Both the position numbers and the translations under genes were made by a program. Positions 34,646 to 46,796 of a stretch of DNA of 64,000 bases are shown here, piece by piece. The notes below the pieces were generated by a model. That model did no database searches, was not told where the DNA came from, and worked only from the letters and a program-made list of their open reading frames with translations. Source of the stretch: Tuctoria greenei (taxonomy: Eukaryota > Streptophyta > Magnoliopsida > Poales > Poaceae). Location: the NCBI GenBank assembly GCA_036927565.1, contig JAYESD010000009.1, positions 149,442,929 to 149,506,928 of the forward strand, written 5' to 3'. Each line of letters begins with the position of its first letter. Positions within the stretch are counted from its first letter, which is position 1.

Positions 34646-35763
34646 AGCATTTGCAACAAAAAAACCCGAAAGTGTGTAACACTAGGCCTATGTCCAAACC
34701 GGAGCTCATATGGTGTTTTACCTAGCTTAGCACGCAAGAAAACACGATTTGAGACATAACAAGCGGTCGCTAACGCATCAGCCCAAAATTTCCTAGGAGT
34801 TTGATATTCATCAAGCATAGTCCTAGCCATCTCAACTAAGGTTCTGTTCTTTCTTTCTACAACACCGTTTTGTTGAGGTACATATGGTGAAGAAAATTGA
34901 TGATCTATTCTATTTTCAGCACAAAAGTGATCAAAAAATTGATTTTTAAATTCAGTTCCATTATCACTTCTAATTGCTTTTAGTGATCCTGGGTGATCAA
35001 TTGATAATCTAAGAAATAAAGTTCTAAAGTGACTAAAAACTTCATTCTTAGACGCCATAAAGTAAACCCAAGAGTATCTAGAATAATCATCAACAATAAC
35101 AAGAACATACCATTTACCTCCGAAGGATTGAACACGTGAAGGTCCTACGGTGTCAAGATGCAAAAGTTGACATGGTTCTATTGTCATGATCATTGTGAGA
35201 GGAGTATGTGAACCTGCAACCATCTTAGCATGTCTACAAGAAGAGCACACGATTTCTTTGTCCCCTTTAAGCTTAGGCAGCCCACATATGCGATCAAGAG
35301 CACTAACACGTGTTAGGTGATCAAAGCCTACGTGACCAAGTCTACGATGCCAAAAATATAAGTCCTTTGAATCATTAGCAACTAGACACCTATGCTTAGA
35401 GGAATACATATCAAAATCAGCTTTAAAAACTCTTCCAAACCGAGACATGTTAAAAATAAGCTCACTATTTGAACCTACAACTTTGCAGCAGTTTTTATTG
35501 AAAATAATTTCTAGATTTTCATCTAGCAATTGTGCAACAGAAAGCAAGTTGTATTTCAAATTTTTGACAAGTGCCACATCCTTCAAAGTGTAGTGATCAT
35601 TTACTCTAACCGAACCTTTAGCAATTATAGGAGTTGAAGAATTATCGGCAAAAGTAACATTCTCTACACGTGACACAAAAGAGAGGGAGGAGAACCAATC
35701 TTTGTTACCGGTCATGTGGCGTGAGCAACCTGAATCTACAATCCAAATGTTCTCCTTCCTCAA
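34639..35763 (-). pseudogene. pol: Copia E protease and integrase
   Basis: The 374-residue frame has protease IVDSGCSRHMTG near its start, the GAG-pre-integrase block (WHRRLGHVGFDHL), a zinc site (CSSCRHAK), and the integrase core with LHLDTVGPSR, SDNGTEFKNQFF and VVERKNRTL, giving D, D and E. It is in frame with gag, separated by one TAG at 35773-35775. It ends at a frameshift near 34650. Confidence 0.88.
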
Positions 35764-35772
35764 CCGTGTAAC

Positions 35773-38073
35773 CTACATAAAAGCACAATACGTCGATGAC
35801 TCAATACTGGGGTTAGTCAAAAGGCATTTAGGAATCCAGTACTGAGTCACGCGACGTGTAGCAGGAAAAACACGCGAAAGCTGAGACAAAACAGCAGGTT
35901 TATGAGTCAAAGTTTGAGATTTTTTATTCTTGACTACTGACCTATAAGGTGTTACTTGTGTAGCACAAAAATCAGTAGCTCCGGAGGCAAAAACAGAAGG
36001 TCCGGAGGTAAACTTTGAATGTTTTTGACTCAAAACAGCAGGTTGTTCATTCAGTTCATTGTGTGCAGCAAATTTTGCATGAAAGTTATGAGATCTAGCA
36101 ACCATTATTTCCCTTTTCTGTTGTTTAGCTAGTCTATAACAAAAATCTATGACATGACCATCTCTACCACAGAAGGTACAATGAAATTTAACTTTGTGTT
36201 CATGTCTAGATGAGCAAGCAATATTTTTATTTGAAACCGAATGAGACAACACTCCTGCAGATTTGAAAACCACTCCTTTTTGTTTAGGAACTGTTTGAAT
36301 CAAACCACTTCCTAATGACTTTACAATTTTAGGTGGATGTGCCTTAGCATGAGCATGAGAATCAAAACCCAAACCAGTTTTATCATGACAAGACTTGGAA
36401 GAATTCAACAGCAAGTTTAGGTTCTTATTCCCATTACAAAACCGATCTAATGTCCTATGCATGTCATCAAGTTTATTGCACAGATCAAGACAATTTTCAC
36501 ATGAAGTTTTTCCTTTTAGTTTGCAATTTGAACAAAATTTAACTTCATGAGAACGTAAAGCATTGTTCAATATAGAAATTTCATTCATAGCATCCTGTAG
36601 TTTCTTATCAAGATCATCACAAGTAGAACAATGCAAATCAATTGTAGAACAGCTAGCATCTTTCAAGTTTTTATCATTAAGTGCAGCAAGCTCTTTGTTC
36701 TTTTCAATTTCTAACTCAAGTTTATCAAGTGTGGAGGTGTGCGCACTTCTTAATGAGGACAATTGTTCATATATTAAATCACATGAGGAACATGCATCAT
36801 CACTAGGAATCACAGTTTTTAAACGGTTGATTTTAGATTCTAGTGATTCAATTTTAGCAGCACTATCCCTAAGCTTTTTGTCCTTTTTCTTAACAATAAT
36901 AGTGGCACGAGAAATAGCATCACACATTTCATTGCAGGTTGAACATACCTCATCGTCTTCACTGTTGTGTTCTGCATCCTCCTGACTTGATCTTGATCTT
37001 GTTTTGCCCGCCATGAAGCATAAGTTGGCTAGATCGTCATCATCTTCATCACTTTCAATGTCCACGTCACTTGAACTAAGTTCTTGAAGTGCGGTGATGA
37101 AGCTGTTAATCATCTTGCGTCCTATAGTACCCTTCTTTTTCTTCGTATCTTTTGCAGAGGAGTGCTTCGTTCTTGTTTTCTTTTCATCCCGAGAAGTAGG
37201 ACTTGAAAGGTTAGGGCAATCTGAACGAAAATGTCCTGTCTTACCACATTCGAAGCATCGTTGAGGTTCGGAGCTTCCTCTCCTTCTAGTTCTCACATTT
37301 TGCAATGCTTTTGAGAACCTCGTAGAGAGAAGTGCTAGCTCCTCCTCTGGAAACTCATCAATCTGTTCAAGGGTTAGAGAGGACAACAAAGCAAGTGTAC
37401 TACAAGATGAAGATTGGCCAGAGCTAGGCATATCACGTTGAGAAACGAAAGCAATAGACTTGTTGGGGTTCTTACGTGATATTATATCAATTTCATGAGT
37501 TTTTAGCTTGGAATATAGCACATCTAAAGTAAGTGTACTCATGACAGTAGATTCACGAATAGATGTAACTTTCATCTCCCAAATTGACATATCTAATGCA
37601 CTTAGCAATTGCCTAGCATTTTCAGCATTTGAAAAATTAACATTGACACTACGCAAGTTGCTGAGAATCTTATTAAAGCGAGCAAAAAGGTCATCAATAG
37701 ACTCACCGTGTTGCATCTCGAAGCGCATGTATTATTTCTTGAACATGTCTTGCCTTACCTCTTTGATCGTGTTGGATCCTTCGTGGTAGTCACAAAATGC
37801 TTTCCACACATTGTATGTAGATCGGAGGTGTGCAACACGGTCGAAGTCGCTTTGTGTTAATCCTTGTATGATCAAGTTCCGAGCCTTGTTGTTGTTGTCG
37901 ACATCTCTCAGATTTGTAGCTGTAACTTGATCGTTTGATGGCACTTCGTAAGGCTTGTATACCTTCACCCATATTGCAAAGCCTTGTGCCTGGATAAAAG
38001 CTTCCATGCGTGCCTTCCAAACCTGAAAATCAAAACCAGCAAACACACACGGTTTGGCAGAGTACTTCTCCAT
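35773..38073 (-). pseudogene. gag: Copia E gag with coiled coil, Cys-pair repeats and two CCHC knuckles
   Basis: Starts with a gag N-terminus (FAGFDFQVWKARMEAFIQAQ, 38073-37732), a single TAA at 37732-37734, then the same frame to 35773. The second part has the capsid helix block (MQHGESIDDLFARFNKIL), a first knuckle CFECGKTGHFRSDC, a Lys/Ser linker, an acidic stretch, then a long coiled coil containing several CxxC pairs (CSTCNEMC, CSSCDL, CSTCDDL, CSNCK, CENCLDLC). A second knuckle CTFCGRDGHVIDFC lies near the end. Gag packs element RNA; the Cys-pair series is unusual. The TAA disables translation unless read through. Confidence 0.85.
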
Positions 38074-38120
38074 GATGATTAGTCAAAAAAACGTGCAAAA
38101 CACAAAGATTAGAGCACCGT

Positions 38121-38133
38121 GGCTCTGATACCA
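38121..38133 (-). other. Primer-binding site of copia E
   Basis: TGGTATCAGAGCC on the minus strand, two bases from the 5' LTR edge; complementary to the 3' end of plant initiator tRNA-Met, the usual copia primer. Confidence 0.88.
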
Positions 38134-38135
38134 AT

Positions 38136-40053
38136 TGTAGGATCGAAGAGCACGTGAAAAGCTACCAGAGGGGGGGTGAATGGTAGATTTAAAAATCTTA
38201 CGCAGCGGAAACAATTAAACCCCAAACCCTTTCGGCAGAAAAACAATCTATTAAAGAAATCGTGTGTGAGACTAATCTAAACGTGTTTCACCGTGACAAA
38301 AGTGATAGATATAAGAGAGAATCAAGTCACGAAGACAACACAAAAAGAATCACTCAAATTCGTTGAGAAAAACTCAAGTTATGATCAAAAGATCAAACAA
38401 TGGTCAATCTGATCTACCCGAGAAAAACAGTTTCTGGAATGCTGCAAAGAAACTCGTGTAGATCAAAAACCGCAAATCCAATGACCGTGAAATTTTTACA
38501 GATGATATATAATCAAGTTGTGAAGACAACTAAAAAAGAATCATGTCAATTGGATCTGTAAAAATCGAGTTATGATAAAACCACCGACGAAAGGTAGTGC
38601 TGTCCAGAAACTCGACGAGTAAAACTTGTATGGAACAAGTCGGACGAACAAGGCACAAAAGTTCCTTCAAACTACGAATTTTATTCAATAGAACACAAGA
38701 GGAACAGCCCCAAAGTCGTGCACCACGAGCTCTGGGCTCCCTTGCTTATATAACCAGCCCTTAGGCAACCCAATATCAACTAGGACTCCAATCCTACTCA
38801 GATCATGAATCGTAACTTTCCATAACTGCTCAAGATTCTTCTATACGCAGATAGAAGCAATCTTAAGACTTCCAAACACCTTAGGAACGTATCCCACATT
38901 CCTAAACAACTCAAATTCGTGACCCACACGAAATCCTATCATAACCAACTCAAATCTTTCCATATTTGAGTCAAACCCGACTCAGCCGCAACCTGAGTCC
39001 ATAACCTAGTCAGTTGGAGCTTTCCGACCAATTCTTTACGTCCATATCTCTTCATCACGTCTCGGAAACATGTAGCCACGTCCATGCACTCCTTGCAGAC
39101 GTGCAAACATCTTCCAATGACGTCCATGATACCTTCATATGCATTATTCTTGATTTAATCATGCTGCGCAACCTCCTGATCAGCTCAACCACAATTCCTC
39201 CTGAATTTGGTTGTTGGAACCTCATCTCCTCCCTGAGACTAGTCCAATGGATCTCGTCACCAGCCATATCTTGAACTCAAGCAACACCTGCACATGAATA
39301 AACAACCAATCCATACGAGCCCAAGTCCTCGACTTGACTCAAGTTAGTTCCGATCACAACACCCTACGTGAGAACCTCACATAAGCATGTTGCAAAACCA
39401 CAGTAACACGATATCATCCATATCAACCAAAACGCACCAAAAACTTAGCAAATGAATACTAAGCAATCTTTCCAACAATGTAAAGCAAGTATGAAACATT
39501 GCAAATGAAAAGCAGAAGCACTTCGGTCAAGTTCCGGACCTTGCCAGAGCAACCTGGAGCTTGAGCCGGAGCTAACAAGAGCTAGTAGAACCTATCGCCG
39601 GAGCTTACCAAAACTAGTACAACCAAGCTCCCGCCGGAGCTTACAAAACTAGCAAGACCTAGCGCCGGAGCTTACCAAAAACTAGCCAAAACTAGTCAAC
39701 CCAAAAGCCGGAGCTAGAAAAAGTACGTCGGAGCTTAGCAAAAACATGTCGGAGCTATCAAATATATGTCGGAGCTATCAAAGACATGTCGGAGCTAACA
39801 AAGTCATGCCGGAGCTAAAGATAAAGCTCACCGGAGCTAACCAAAGCTAGTCGGACCTTACCAAGAAGTCGGACCTAGCTTCGATCATAGCCGGAGCTAC
39901 CCAAACAAGCTGGACCTACCGTCGGACCTTGCTACAGCTCGGAGCTAGAGTCGGACCTTAATAAAAAGGTGTTTTGGTGATATTCAAAACTTTTATCATC
40001 AAAGCCAAGTGTATTCTCTACAAGCCAATGTATTCAGCACACAAGGTCTTACA
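38136..40053 (-). repeat. 5' LTR of copia element E
   Basis: 1918 bp, nearly identical to 29713-31631. TATA box GGTTATATAAGC on the minus strand at 38744-38755. GGAGCT array at 39531-39957, upstream of the TATA box in element sense. Confidence 0.92.
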
Positions 40054-40464
40054 CCCATAGTCTGTATCATGGTCTGCATGAGCTGGTTTTGCATTGCCAA
40101 AAGCTGCTCGATATTGATAGCTCCATGAGCAGGTCCTTGTCCATTGTTGTTCTGAGGTCCTCCATGGTTCTCCTCCTCATCATTGCCATCCCTCTGGTTG
40201 CGAGTCCTCACCATCTGAAGAAAAGCAATAGGTAAGAATTAGAAAACGTCCCCAACTATATGCATCAAGGGATATGAAACTAAACAACTAACTAGCCTAC
40301 GTGGACATGGCAATGCTAAAGCATCCCAAAATCCTCTATTAAGCACACAAGCAAGCAATATATATAGCAAGCAGCACACCAAGCAAGAACACATCGATTC
40401 CTCAGTGTTTCTATGTGCTCTAAAGTGTCCATTCTATCTAGGTTGTGTCCTATGGTCAACATGT
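40054..40464 (-). pseudogene. gag: Chromovirus C gag start and leader
   Basis: The gag start codon at 40214 opens MVRTRNQRDGNDEEENHGG, followed by a Gln/Met-rich segment, and is cut at 40058 by copia E; the rest resumes at 29712. Positions 40215-40464 are the untranslated leader between PBS and gag, with no other feature seen. Confidence 0.75.
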
Positions 40465-40477
40465 GGCTCTGATACCA
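40465..40477 (-). other. Primer-binding site of chromovirus C
   Basis: TGGTATCAGAGCC on the minus strand, three bases from the LTR edge at 40481, matching initiator tRNA-Met. Confidence 0.85.
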
Positions 40478-40480
40478 ATA

Positions 40481-43297
40481 TGAAACCCGGTTACGAAATT
40501 GAACCAAACGAACACATATGTGTGCCCAGGATGTTCAACACACATACACGAGTGCATCACAAAAGAGTATACAGAAAATTATCACAGAACAAGATTAATT
40601 AACCAAATTTTATTACACAACCCATATTATCCTCGAATACAAGTTCTAATGAATATTGATGACAAGTTGAACTAATGCAGCGGAAATAAACTAAACAAGC
40701 AAACTAAATAGCTAGGCAACATAAGCGATAGGGTATAGCGCAGCTCCAATCAACACCAGAGGTAAAGCTGACGGTAGACACGGTCTAGAACTCCGCATTA
40801 TCACCATTAAACTCCCAATCCTGACCTGCAACTGTTTGAGGGGGGATTGCAAGAGTGAGTACATGTCGTACTCAGCAAGTGTGGAAAATATGACATGTGG
40901 CTGATTCAAATGACGACAATAATAATGGTTGAGTGCTGAAAAGTACATTAAAACATTTGAAAAGCAATATATTACATGTATGTGAAGTAAACCCATCATA
41001 ATCATAAGTAATATCATAATATCACTCTGAATTCATTACCATCATCAAAATTCCAGATTTCACCATTTGCCAATAACCATATTCAATACCAGAAATTAAT
41101 ACATAACCAGCCATAACCATTACCAAACCATAACCATCCCAAAAATCATCCCAATACAAAGTTTCTTGTAATCATGTGAGGGTCCAGGTTGCTCATAACC
41201 GGGGGCACGACTTTCATGATAGTTTTAGACACACTCTGCAGAGGTTCTACCGCATTACCCACGTGTTTGTGATTTCATCACCTTTCGATGACTAGAACCT
41301 CTATTATGCCGTCTCACACATCCGTCGGTGTGTGGCCAAGAGATAAAAAAGTAGCCTTTACAAAGAGATTACTAGCCTATTTAGACCCCACTAGGTTTCA
41401 CCTGTGGCGATGCCTCCAACTGAGCACATCTTCAACCAAGGGCCCCCTCTTGAGCCATTCGGATCCCACGGTAGTCCCACGAATCATCAACAAACCCAAT
41501 TCGACTACCCCTTCCCCGAGCATCCTTAATGGTCCAAATAGCACTGGCAAAGCCCTAATTAATTAGCTACACCACACCCATACTTGGCCTCGTGGTGGCA
41601 CTATAAATCCTGGATGGTCGCTCCACGAACCGGTCCTTAGATCTAAAGCAAGCAAAACCACCATAACATTCAATCCATCCACATACCAGGCTTGCTTAGA
41701 TCACCCATTACCATATCATATTAACCAGTTCATGTTAACCATAATCTCATCTATGCATAATTAAGTTGAGTGGTATAGTTGTTTTCCCATCCCAGTTGAT
41801 TAAGCGAAGCAAAAGGTAAAAAGCCCTTCCCGACTCTCTACCATATATTTCAGGTGACAAGGGTGGTCAACAAAACTAGTAAACTTCCTACCATGGGATT
41901 TCCCATCAAATTGACACAAGCATGCATTTTTCAAACAAAACATTTATTTTAAAACAGGATCAATATGCTTCAAGGACACTTGTCTTGCTCTTGCTGTTGA
42001 TTAGGGTCAAAACCTTCAAACTCTTGGTGTTGGCGATCCTCCGCGGCACTCTCTAGCGCAAATCCGTCTAATCCGCACAATAAACATACAAGACAAGAAA
42101 CACAATCAAAGAGTGCACAAATATTACTCAATATGACATGACATGCATGATTAATGCAAATGCAAGGTGGAATTTGTTAATGGGTACTTTTAATGATCAC
42201 TAGTTAGTTATAATAGATTTTAACAAGTTTATACAGGTTTGGAGTTGATTACATCAAATTTTAGAATTAACTCAACACAATTTACTGAGGAAAATCGAAC
42301 TAGTCTGCAGAAGGCCAGCCTAGTCCGCACTTTGCAGAACTAGCAAACTAGGGTTTTCTAGATTGACGTAAATTTGGAGATTTGGGTTGAATTTACATAA
42401 GGAAAAGGAAATAGAAGGTATACCAGGTGTTTAGGACTCCAATGAATCAAGAAACTTAGAGGCAACACTTGGATCTCGATGATCTAGGGTTGGTGATGAA
42501 CTTGGAGATGATTTGGTGATGAAGAACGAAACTTGATGGAGATCTTGATCCTATTTTGTTTCCTCCTCTTCTTCTTCTTGCTTGGGATCTCCTCCTCCCT
42601 CATTGGTGGTTTCTCTCCACGAACTAGGGTTTGGGTGGGGTGGAAAAGTGACAAATAGATGTCAAGCCAAGGGGTGAGGCTGTTTATATAGAGGTGGAGG
42701 CCAGAGTTATATGGATTTCGAGTTTGAGATGAGTAGAGGCCGGTTTAGAGTCCCTAATGGGCTCTAAAAGAGTTAGGCACGACATCCCTAGGCCCACTTA
42801 ATGTGAAACCCAAGAAACAAGTCGTAAAACAAAGGATTAACTCAGAGTCGCGAAATATCGGACAAGTCCGAACAGGATCGGACTAGTCCGAAAATGTCTA
42901 GAGAGAAAATCGGACAAGTCTGGCCAAAAATCGGACAAGTCCGAATTTAGTCAGAGAGGAAAACAGAAAAGTCCGCTGGAACACCGGACTAGTTCGGACA
43001 AGTCCAGAGACTTAGCAAATTTTCAAGGATTCTTGGAATATCGGACTAGTCCGCACAAAATCGGACAAGTTCGAAAGTTTCCAGAGGCAAAACCGGACTA
43101 GTCCGCAGCAAAAACAGACAAGTCCGTTTTTATTCAGAGAGAAATCGGACTAGTCCTCACTAAAATCGGACTAGTCCGCACTTTTCAGCATTTTAAGTGC
43201 GGTTTTGTTCCAAATCAATTTTAAACTCGTTCCTCTTGATGTGGGTTAATGTTAAACATGTATATGAATGTAAGTAGGACATGGTGCATGAAAATGA
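40481..43297 (-). repeat. 5' LTR of chromovirus C (outer end missing)
   Basis: 2817 bp matching the 3' LTR. The inner end is altered (TGAAACCCGG against TGTGACACCCGG), and the outer end stops ten bases short of the terminal TGTAACACCC. The next base starts copia D integrase sequence. TATA box TATATAAACA on the minus strand at 42681-42690, CGGACTAGTCCG array at 42860-43186. Confidence 0.88.
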
Positions 43298-44195
43298 TGA
43301 AGTACTAAAAACCACCTCTGACAATTGAACTCATTGGTCCACATACATATGTATGTATAAGTCCCAACAAGTCAGTTGCCCTCTCACTTTGGCCAGTGAA
43401 GGGTGCTTTGGTCATCTTCCCAAGCAAACAAGATTCGCATGTGTCAAGTGATTCAAAATCAAATGAGCTTAGCAATCCATCTTTATGGAGTTTTTCAATG
43501 CGTTTCTCATTTATATGACCTAAGCGACAATGTCAAATAAAAGTGGGATTTAGATCATTTTGTCGAGCCCTTTTGGTGTTAATGTTACAGACAGTTTTAT
43601 CCTCAAGATCAAGAATATATAATCCATTCACCAATGGACATTGAGCATAGAAAATATTATTGTAGTAAATAGAACAACATTTATTCTTTATTACAATCTC
43701 ATAACCATCAATTTCTTCTAAACACGAAGAAGAGATAATGTTCTTGCTCAAAGTAGGAATGCAATAACAATTATTCAATTCCAAAACTAATCCTGAGGGT
43801 AATGACAAGTGGTAAGTTCCGACAGCTATGACCGCAACCTTTGCTCCATTGTCGACACGAACATCCAACTCGCCTTTTGCAAATCTTCTAGTCTCACTTA
43901 GACTCTGCAACGATTTGCAAGTGTGAATCATCGATCCGGTATCAAATACCCATGATTCACTAGAAGATAATGCAATGTTAATTTCTATAACATTTATACC
44001 TGAAGTGGAAGTCTCACTTCCCTTCTTCTTCTTATCCTCCAAGTACTTCTTGCAGTTCCTAGACCAGTGCCCCTTACCATGACAGTGAAAGCATTCATCA
44101 TCAAGAGAAGGGCCAGATTTGCCCTTTGGTTTAGAATTTGAGCTTGAAGTCTCATCGGGAACCTTTCCCTTGCATTTACCTTTAAGATGCGTCAC
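43298..44195 (-). pseudogene. pol: Copia D knuckle, protease and start of integrase
   Basis: The frame 44195-43533 has the knuckle CFHCHGKGHWSRNC, protease WVFDTGSMIHTCKS and the pre-integrase segment. After a stop at 43530 the frame carries on with HINEKRIEKL, CESCLLGKMTKAPFTGQ and part of the first integrase strand up to 43298. The integrase catalytic core that should follow is absent on both sides of the C insertion. Confidence 0.85.
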
Positions 44196-44853
44196 ATGCT
44201 TCCTTTTTTATTCTCCTTTTGCACATCATCACATGAGTGGCGTTTTTCTTAATGCTTTCTTCGGCTGTTTTAAGTATCCCATGCAATTTAGCCAAAATTT
44301 TCTCCATGCCATTCATTTGAAAATTCAATATGAATGGCTCGTAGCTCGGTGGGAGCGACTGGAGAACAACGTCAATAGCCAGATCATCCTTGAGTTTAGA
44401 ACCAAGTTTGACTAAAGTTTCAATGTAACCAATCATCTTGATTACATGAGGGATGACCGGGCTATCCTCTGCCAGCTTGCATGAAAATAAGGACTTTGAG
44501 ATGTTGTATCTCTCAGCCCTTGCTTGACTCTCAAACATTCCACGCAGTCCCTCAATCAAAGAATAAGCATATATATGCTCATACTATTTTTGCATATTAG
44601 GGGACATAGTGGCGAGCATGAGGCAGCTTACATTAAGCGCATCATCGCAGTGCTTCGTATAAGCTCTACGTGTTGCATTAGTTGCATCAGCAAGGAGGTC
44701 ATCAGGGTAAGGCTGCAGAAGAACGTACTCGGTTTTCTCTTGCCTAAGAACTATTCTCAGGTTGCGGTACCAATCGATAAAGTTAGCTCCATTGAGCTTT
44801 TCCTTTTCAAGCACAGATCGCAAATTGAAACCGGAATTGTTACTAGTAGACAT
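44182..44853 (-). pseudogene. gag: Copia D gag
   Basis: MSTSNNSGFNLRSVLEKEKL start at 44853, typical of plant copia gag, then a stop near 44582 and continuation in the same frame 44559-44182 with MIGYIETLVKLGSKL and SLPPSYEPFILNF. A frameshift near 44190 separates it from the knuckle and protease part. Together with the next piece it makes a disrupted gag-protease. Confidence 0.85.
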
Positions 44854-46120
44854 TATCTACAATAGAAAATAAATATGCAAGGTTTAACACTATGTTATGT
44901 ACCAATCTTCTATTAATAGTTTAATAAAAGATATCACCACTATATGATCATCGTCTTCCCTCTAACGACATATAGTGGTTCAAGATCCATATTCACTAAT
45001 TCGTAGTGAGCTTTGGCTTCACTGCTAGGAAATTAATTACATAGGTAAACAATCATTATTAATCATATCCCTATATGACTCTTGTTTGTTGGGTGACATC
45101 CAATGCCCCGGCTCCCAACTCTATGCCATAATGCCAGAAACCGTTTTGATAGCTTTGTTGAGTAAACCAACACTATGCATGTGAATGTCCAACATTCACC
45201 CTATGAATTATGATAGATGATGGTACTTTGCTTTGGCAAACCTACCACACAAGGATCAAAATATCATAGGTGCAGCTATTGGTAAATGGCATCAAATGCT
45301 CAACTTTTATGAGGGAAACTATTCTATCATGACAAAACATTCACCATATAAAAAGCATGAAAGGAATAGTAATAAGCATCACAGGCATATGATCATATCA
45401 CATTGTGAAGACATCTCCATGATAATAAAAGAATCTAATACAACTAATAGCTACCAAATAAATTACATGAGAGATCAAGCATCACAGGTCGACATGCAGG
45501 TCGTTATACAACTATGTGACAACATCAACCCAGTTGTGTTAAATTTGCAACACGCAGGCTGCACGAATTTACACACAGATCATCACATCACATTAAGGTC
45601 ATACCATTCACATCATTCCATGCAAAAACGAGTTAAGCGTAGAACGATTTCTAGCGCGAAACTATATTATGTAATCGCTATAGCAGACAGCAAAACGACG
45701 GTCCCCGCGGATTTCAGGGCAGCGCCCTGAACACCAAACGGAATTACATAGATCACATCTCTGAAATCACTATGAAAATCTCATCGGATTGATCAAATCA
45801 ACCCGAATCCGAGCCATTCAGAATGCCTCAATTTTCAATGTGATCGGTTATTCATGAGTAGATCACGACTCATGACCGTGGTCTGTTGGCTCAATCTGTT
45901 AGCTATGTACGCGATTAGTCCCGATGGTGATTCCAGCCGGTAGGGACAGGTTGCGCACACTGCAGAGAAGGAGCACGAACTGACCCTTTAGTCATATACG
46001 ATCACAATCTACTCTAACCAATTCCAAACCCCAAAAATCGTGTGAAAAAATTATCGTATGAACATGTCTGCAGTAGATCTCATCTACTAAGAAGATCCAG
46101 ACCAAAAACTACACAAGTCG
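44854..46120 (-). other. Long leader of copia element D
   Basis: About 1.27 kb between the PBS and the gag ATG, AT-rich, without recognisable domains. Short open stretches on the plus strand (for example 45233-45730) lack homology cues and repeat structure. A leader of this length is long for copia. Confidence 0.6.
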
Positions 46121-46132
46121 GCTCTGATACCA
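46121..46132 (-). other. Primer-binding site of copia D
   Basis: TGGTATCAGAGC on the minus strand next to the 5' LTR (46134), matching initiator tRNA-Met. Confidence 0.87.
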
Positions 46133-46133
46133 C

Positions 46134-46640
46134 TGTTGGGAAATCGGCGGTACACTACTCTAGCAACTCTACCGCATCACCCAGGAAACATGCGAGTACA
46201 GAGGTCATGGACCGTTACCACTAGACGCACAGTGCAGCAGAACGTAGATGTGTGTCGGTGTAGGGGAAGTAGATGATCTTATTCGTCTCCTCCTCGTCCT
46301 CGTCACGGTAGCAGATAGACTATCATGATCGTCATAGCCGACCAGGGCAGCAGTAGCAGCAGCGCCTCCATGGAGTCCACACGTACGGAGAGGAATGCCG
46401 TGTGCCGGTGTGGTAGCACCGCGCGTGCGGCAAGGGTCTCGGTGTGAGGTCTTCGAGGGGTGGCGGCTAGGGCTATCACGTGGTGGGATAATTAGCCCCT
46501 AACCCTACCCCTCATATTTATAGGCATACTAATGGGCTTTTAGGTTGCAGGCCCATTAGTACCCTAATTGCTTATGGATCAAATATCCAATAGGCCTTAA
46601 CCCGAATTGTTATGATTGCCTCTTGGGCACATCACCAACA
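46134..46640 (-). repeat. 5' LTR of copia element D
   Basis: 507 bp, TGTTGGGAAATC to CACCAACA in plus orientation, with scattered substitutions against 18942-19448. TATA CCTATAAATATG on the minus strand at 46513-46524. Followed by target duplication CTATG (46641-46645). Confidence 0.92.
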
Positions 46641-46796
46641 CTATGACCATTGGTCCAGTGCACCAGACATTTGAAGTCAGCTTCATCTCTTTCAGATGAC
46701 GGGCGTGGGCTCTTATCCTAACGCGAGCTCCGGGCTCTACCAGGTGCCGCAGCTGCCACCATGGGAGCTCTGAGCCTCGGCTTACTCCTGCCGCGG
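46641..46796 (-). pseudogene. gag: Element B gag piece between two insertions
   Basis: 156 bases of B gag stranded between copia D and the solo LTR. Minus-strand translation includes the first half of the Cys/His knuckle (FKCLVHWTNGH), whose other half is at 18900-18936, and an Ala/Arg-rich linker. Bounded by target duplications CTATG and CGCGG. Confidence 0.8.

Larger units (their letters stand above)
29713..40053 (-). mobile_element. Ty1/copia element E (SIRE/Maximus-like), innermost insertion
   Basis: LTRs of 1919 bp (29713-31631) and 1918 bp (38136-40053), flanked by the perfect target duplication CCCAT (29708-29712 and 40054-40058). tRNA-Met-type PBS at 38121-38133. Domain order gag, protease, integrase, RT, RNase H on the minus strand. 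A large gag with coiled coil and two knuckles, long LTRs and a SGCSRHMTG protease suggest the SIRE/Maximus (Opie/Ji) lineage; this is by eye. LTRs are very similar, but the coding frame has two stops and two frameshifts. Confidence 0.93.
22506..43297 (-). mobile_element. Ty3/gypsy chromovirus C (Tekay/Del-like), interrupted by copia E
   Basis: Long LTRs at 22506-25335 (3') and 40481-43297 (5'), a tRNA-Met-type PBS, then gag with a CCHC knuckle, protease, RT, RNase H, integrase and a chromodomain, all on the minus strand. A chromodomain plus LTRs near 2.8 kb fits the Tekay/Del chromovirus group. About 10.4 kb without E. The right LTR lacks its last ten bases, and the host integrase sequence on the two sides does not meet, so no target duplication remains. 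The coding region has several stops and frameshifts. Confidence 0.9.
18942..46640 (-). mobile_element. Ty1/copia element D, interrupted by chromovirus C
   Basis: Two 507-bp LTRs (18942-19448 and 46134-46640) flanked by the perfect target duplication CTATG (18937-18941 and 46641-46645). A tRNA-Met-type PBS abuts the right LTR, and gag, protease, integrase, RT and RNase H follow on the minus strand, the copia order. Its own length without C is about 6.9 kb, with an unusually long leader. Part of the integrase gene is missing at the site of C. It is inserted in the gag knuckle of element B. Confidence 0.93.

Noticed and set aside
45233..45730. Plus-strand ORF of 165 codons in the leader of copia D
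   Set aside because: AT-rich, on the strand opposite the element, no domain; likely chance.
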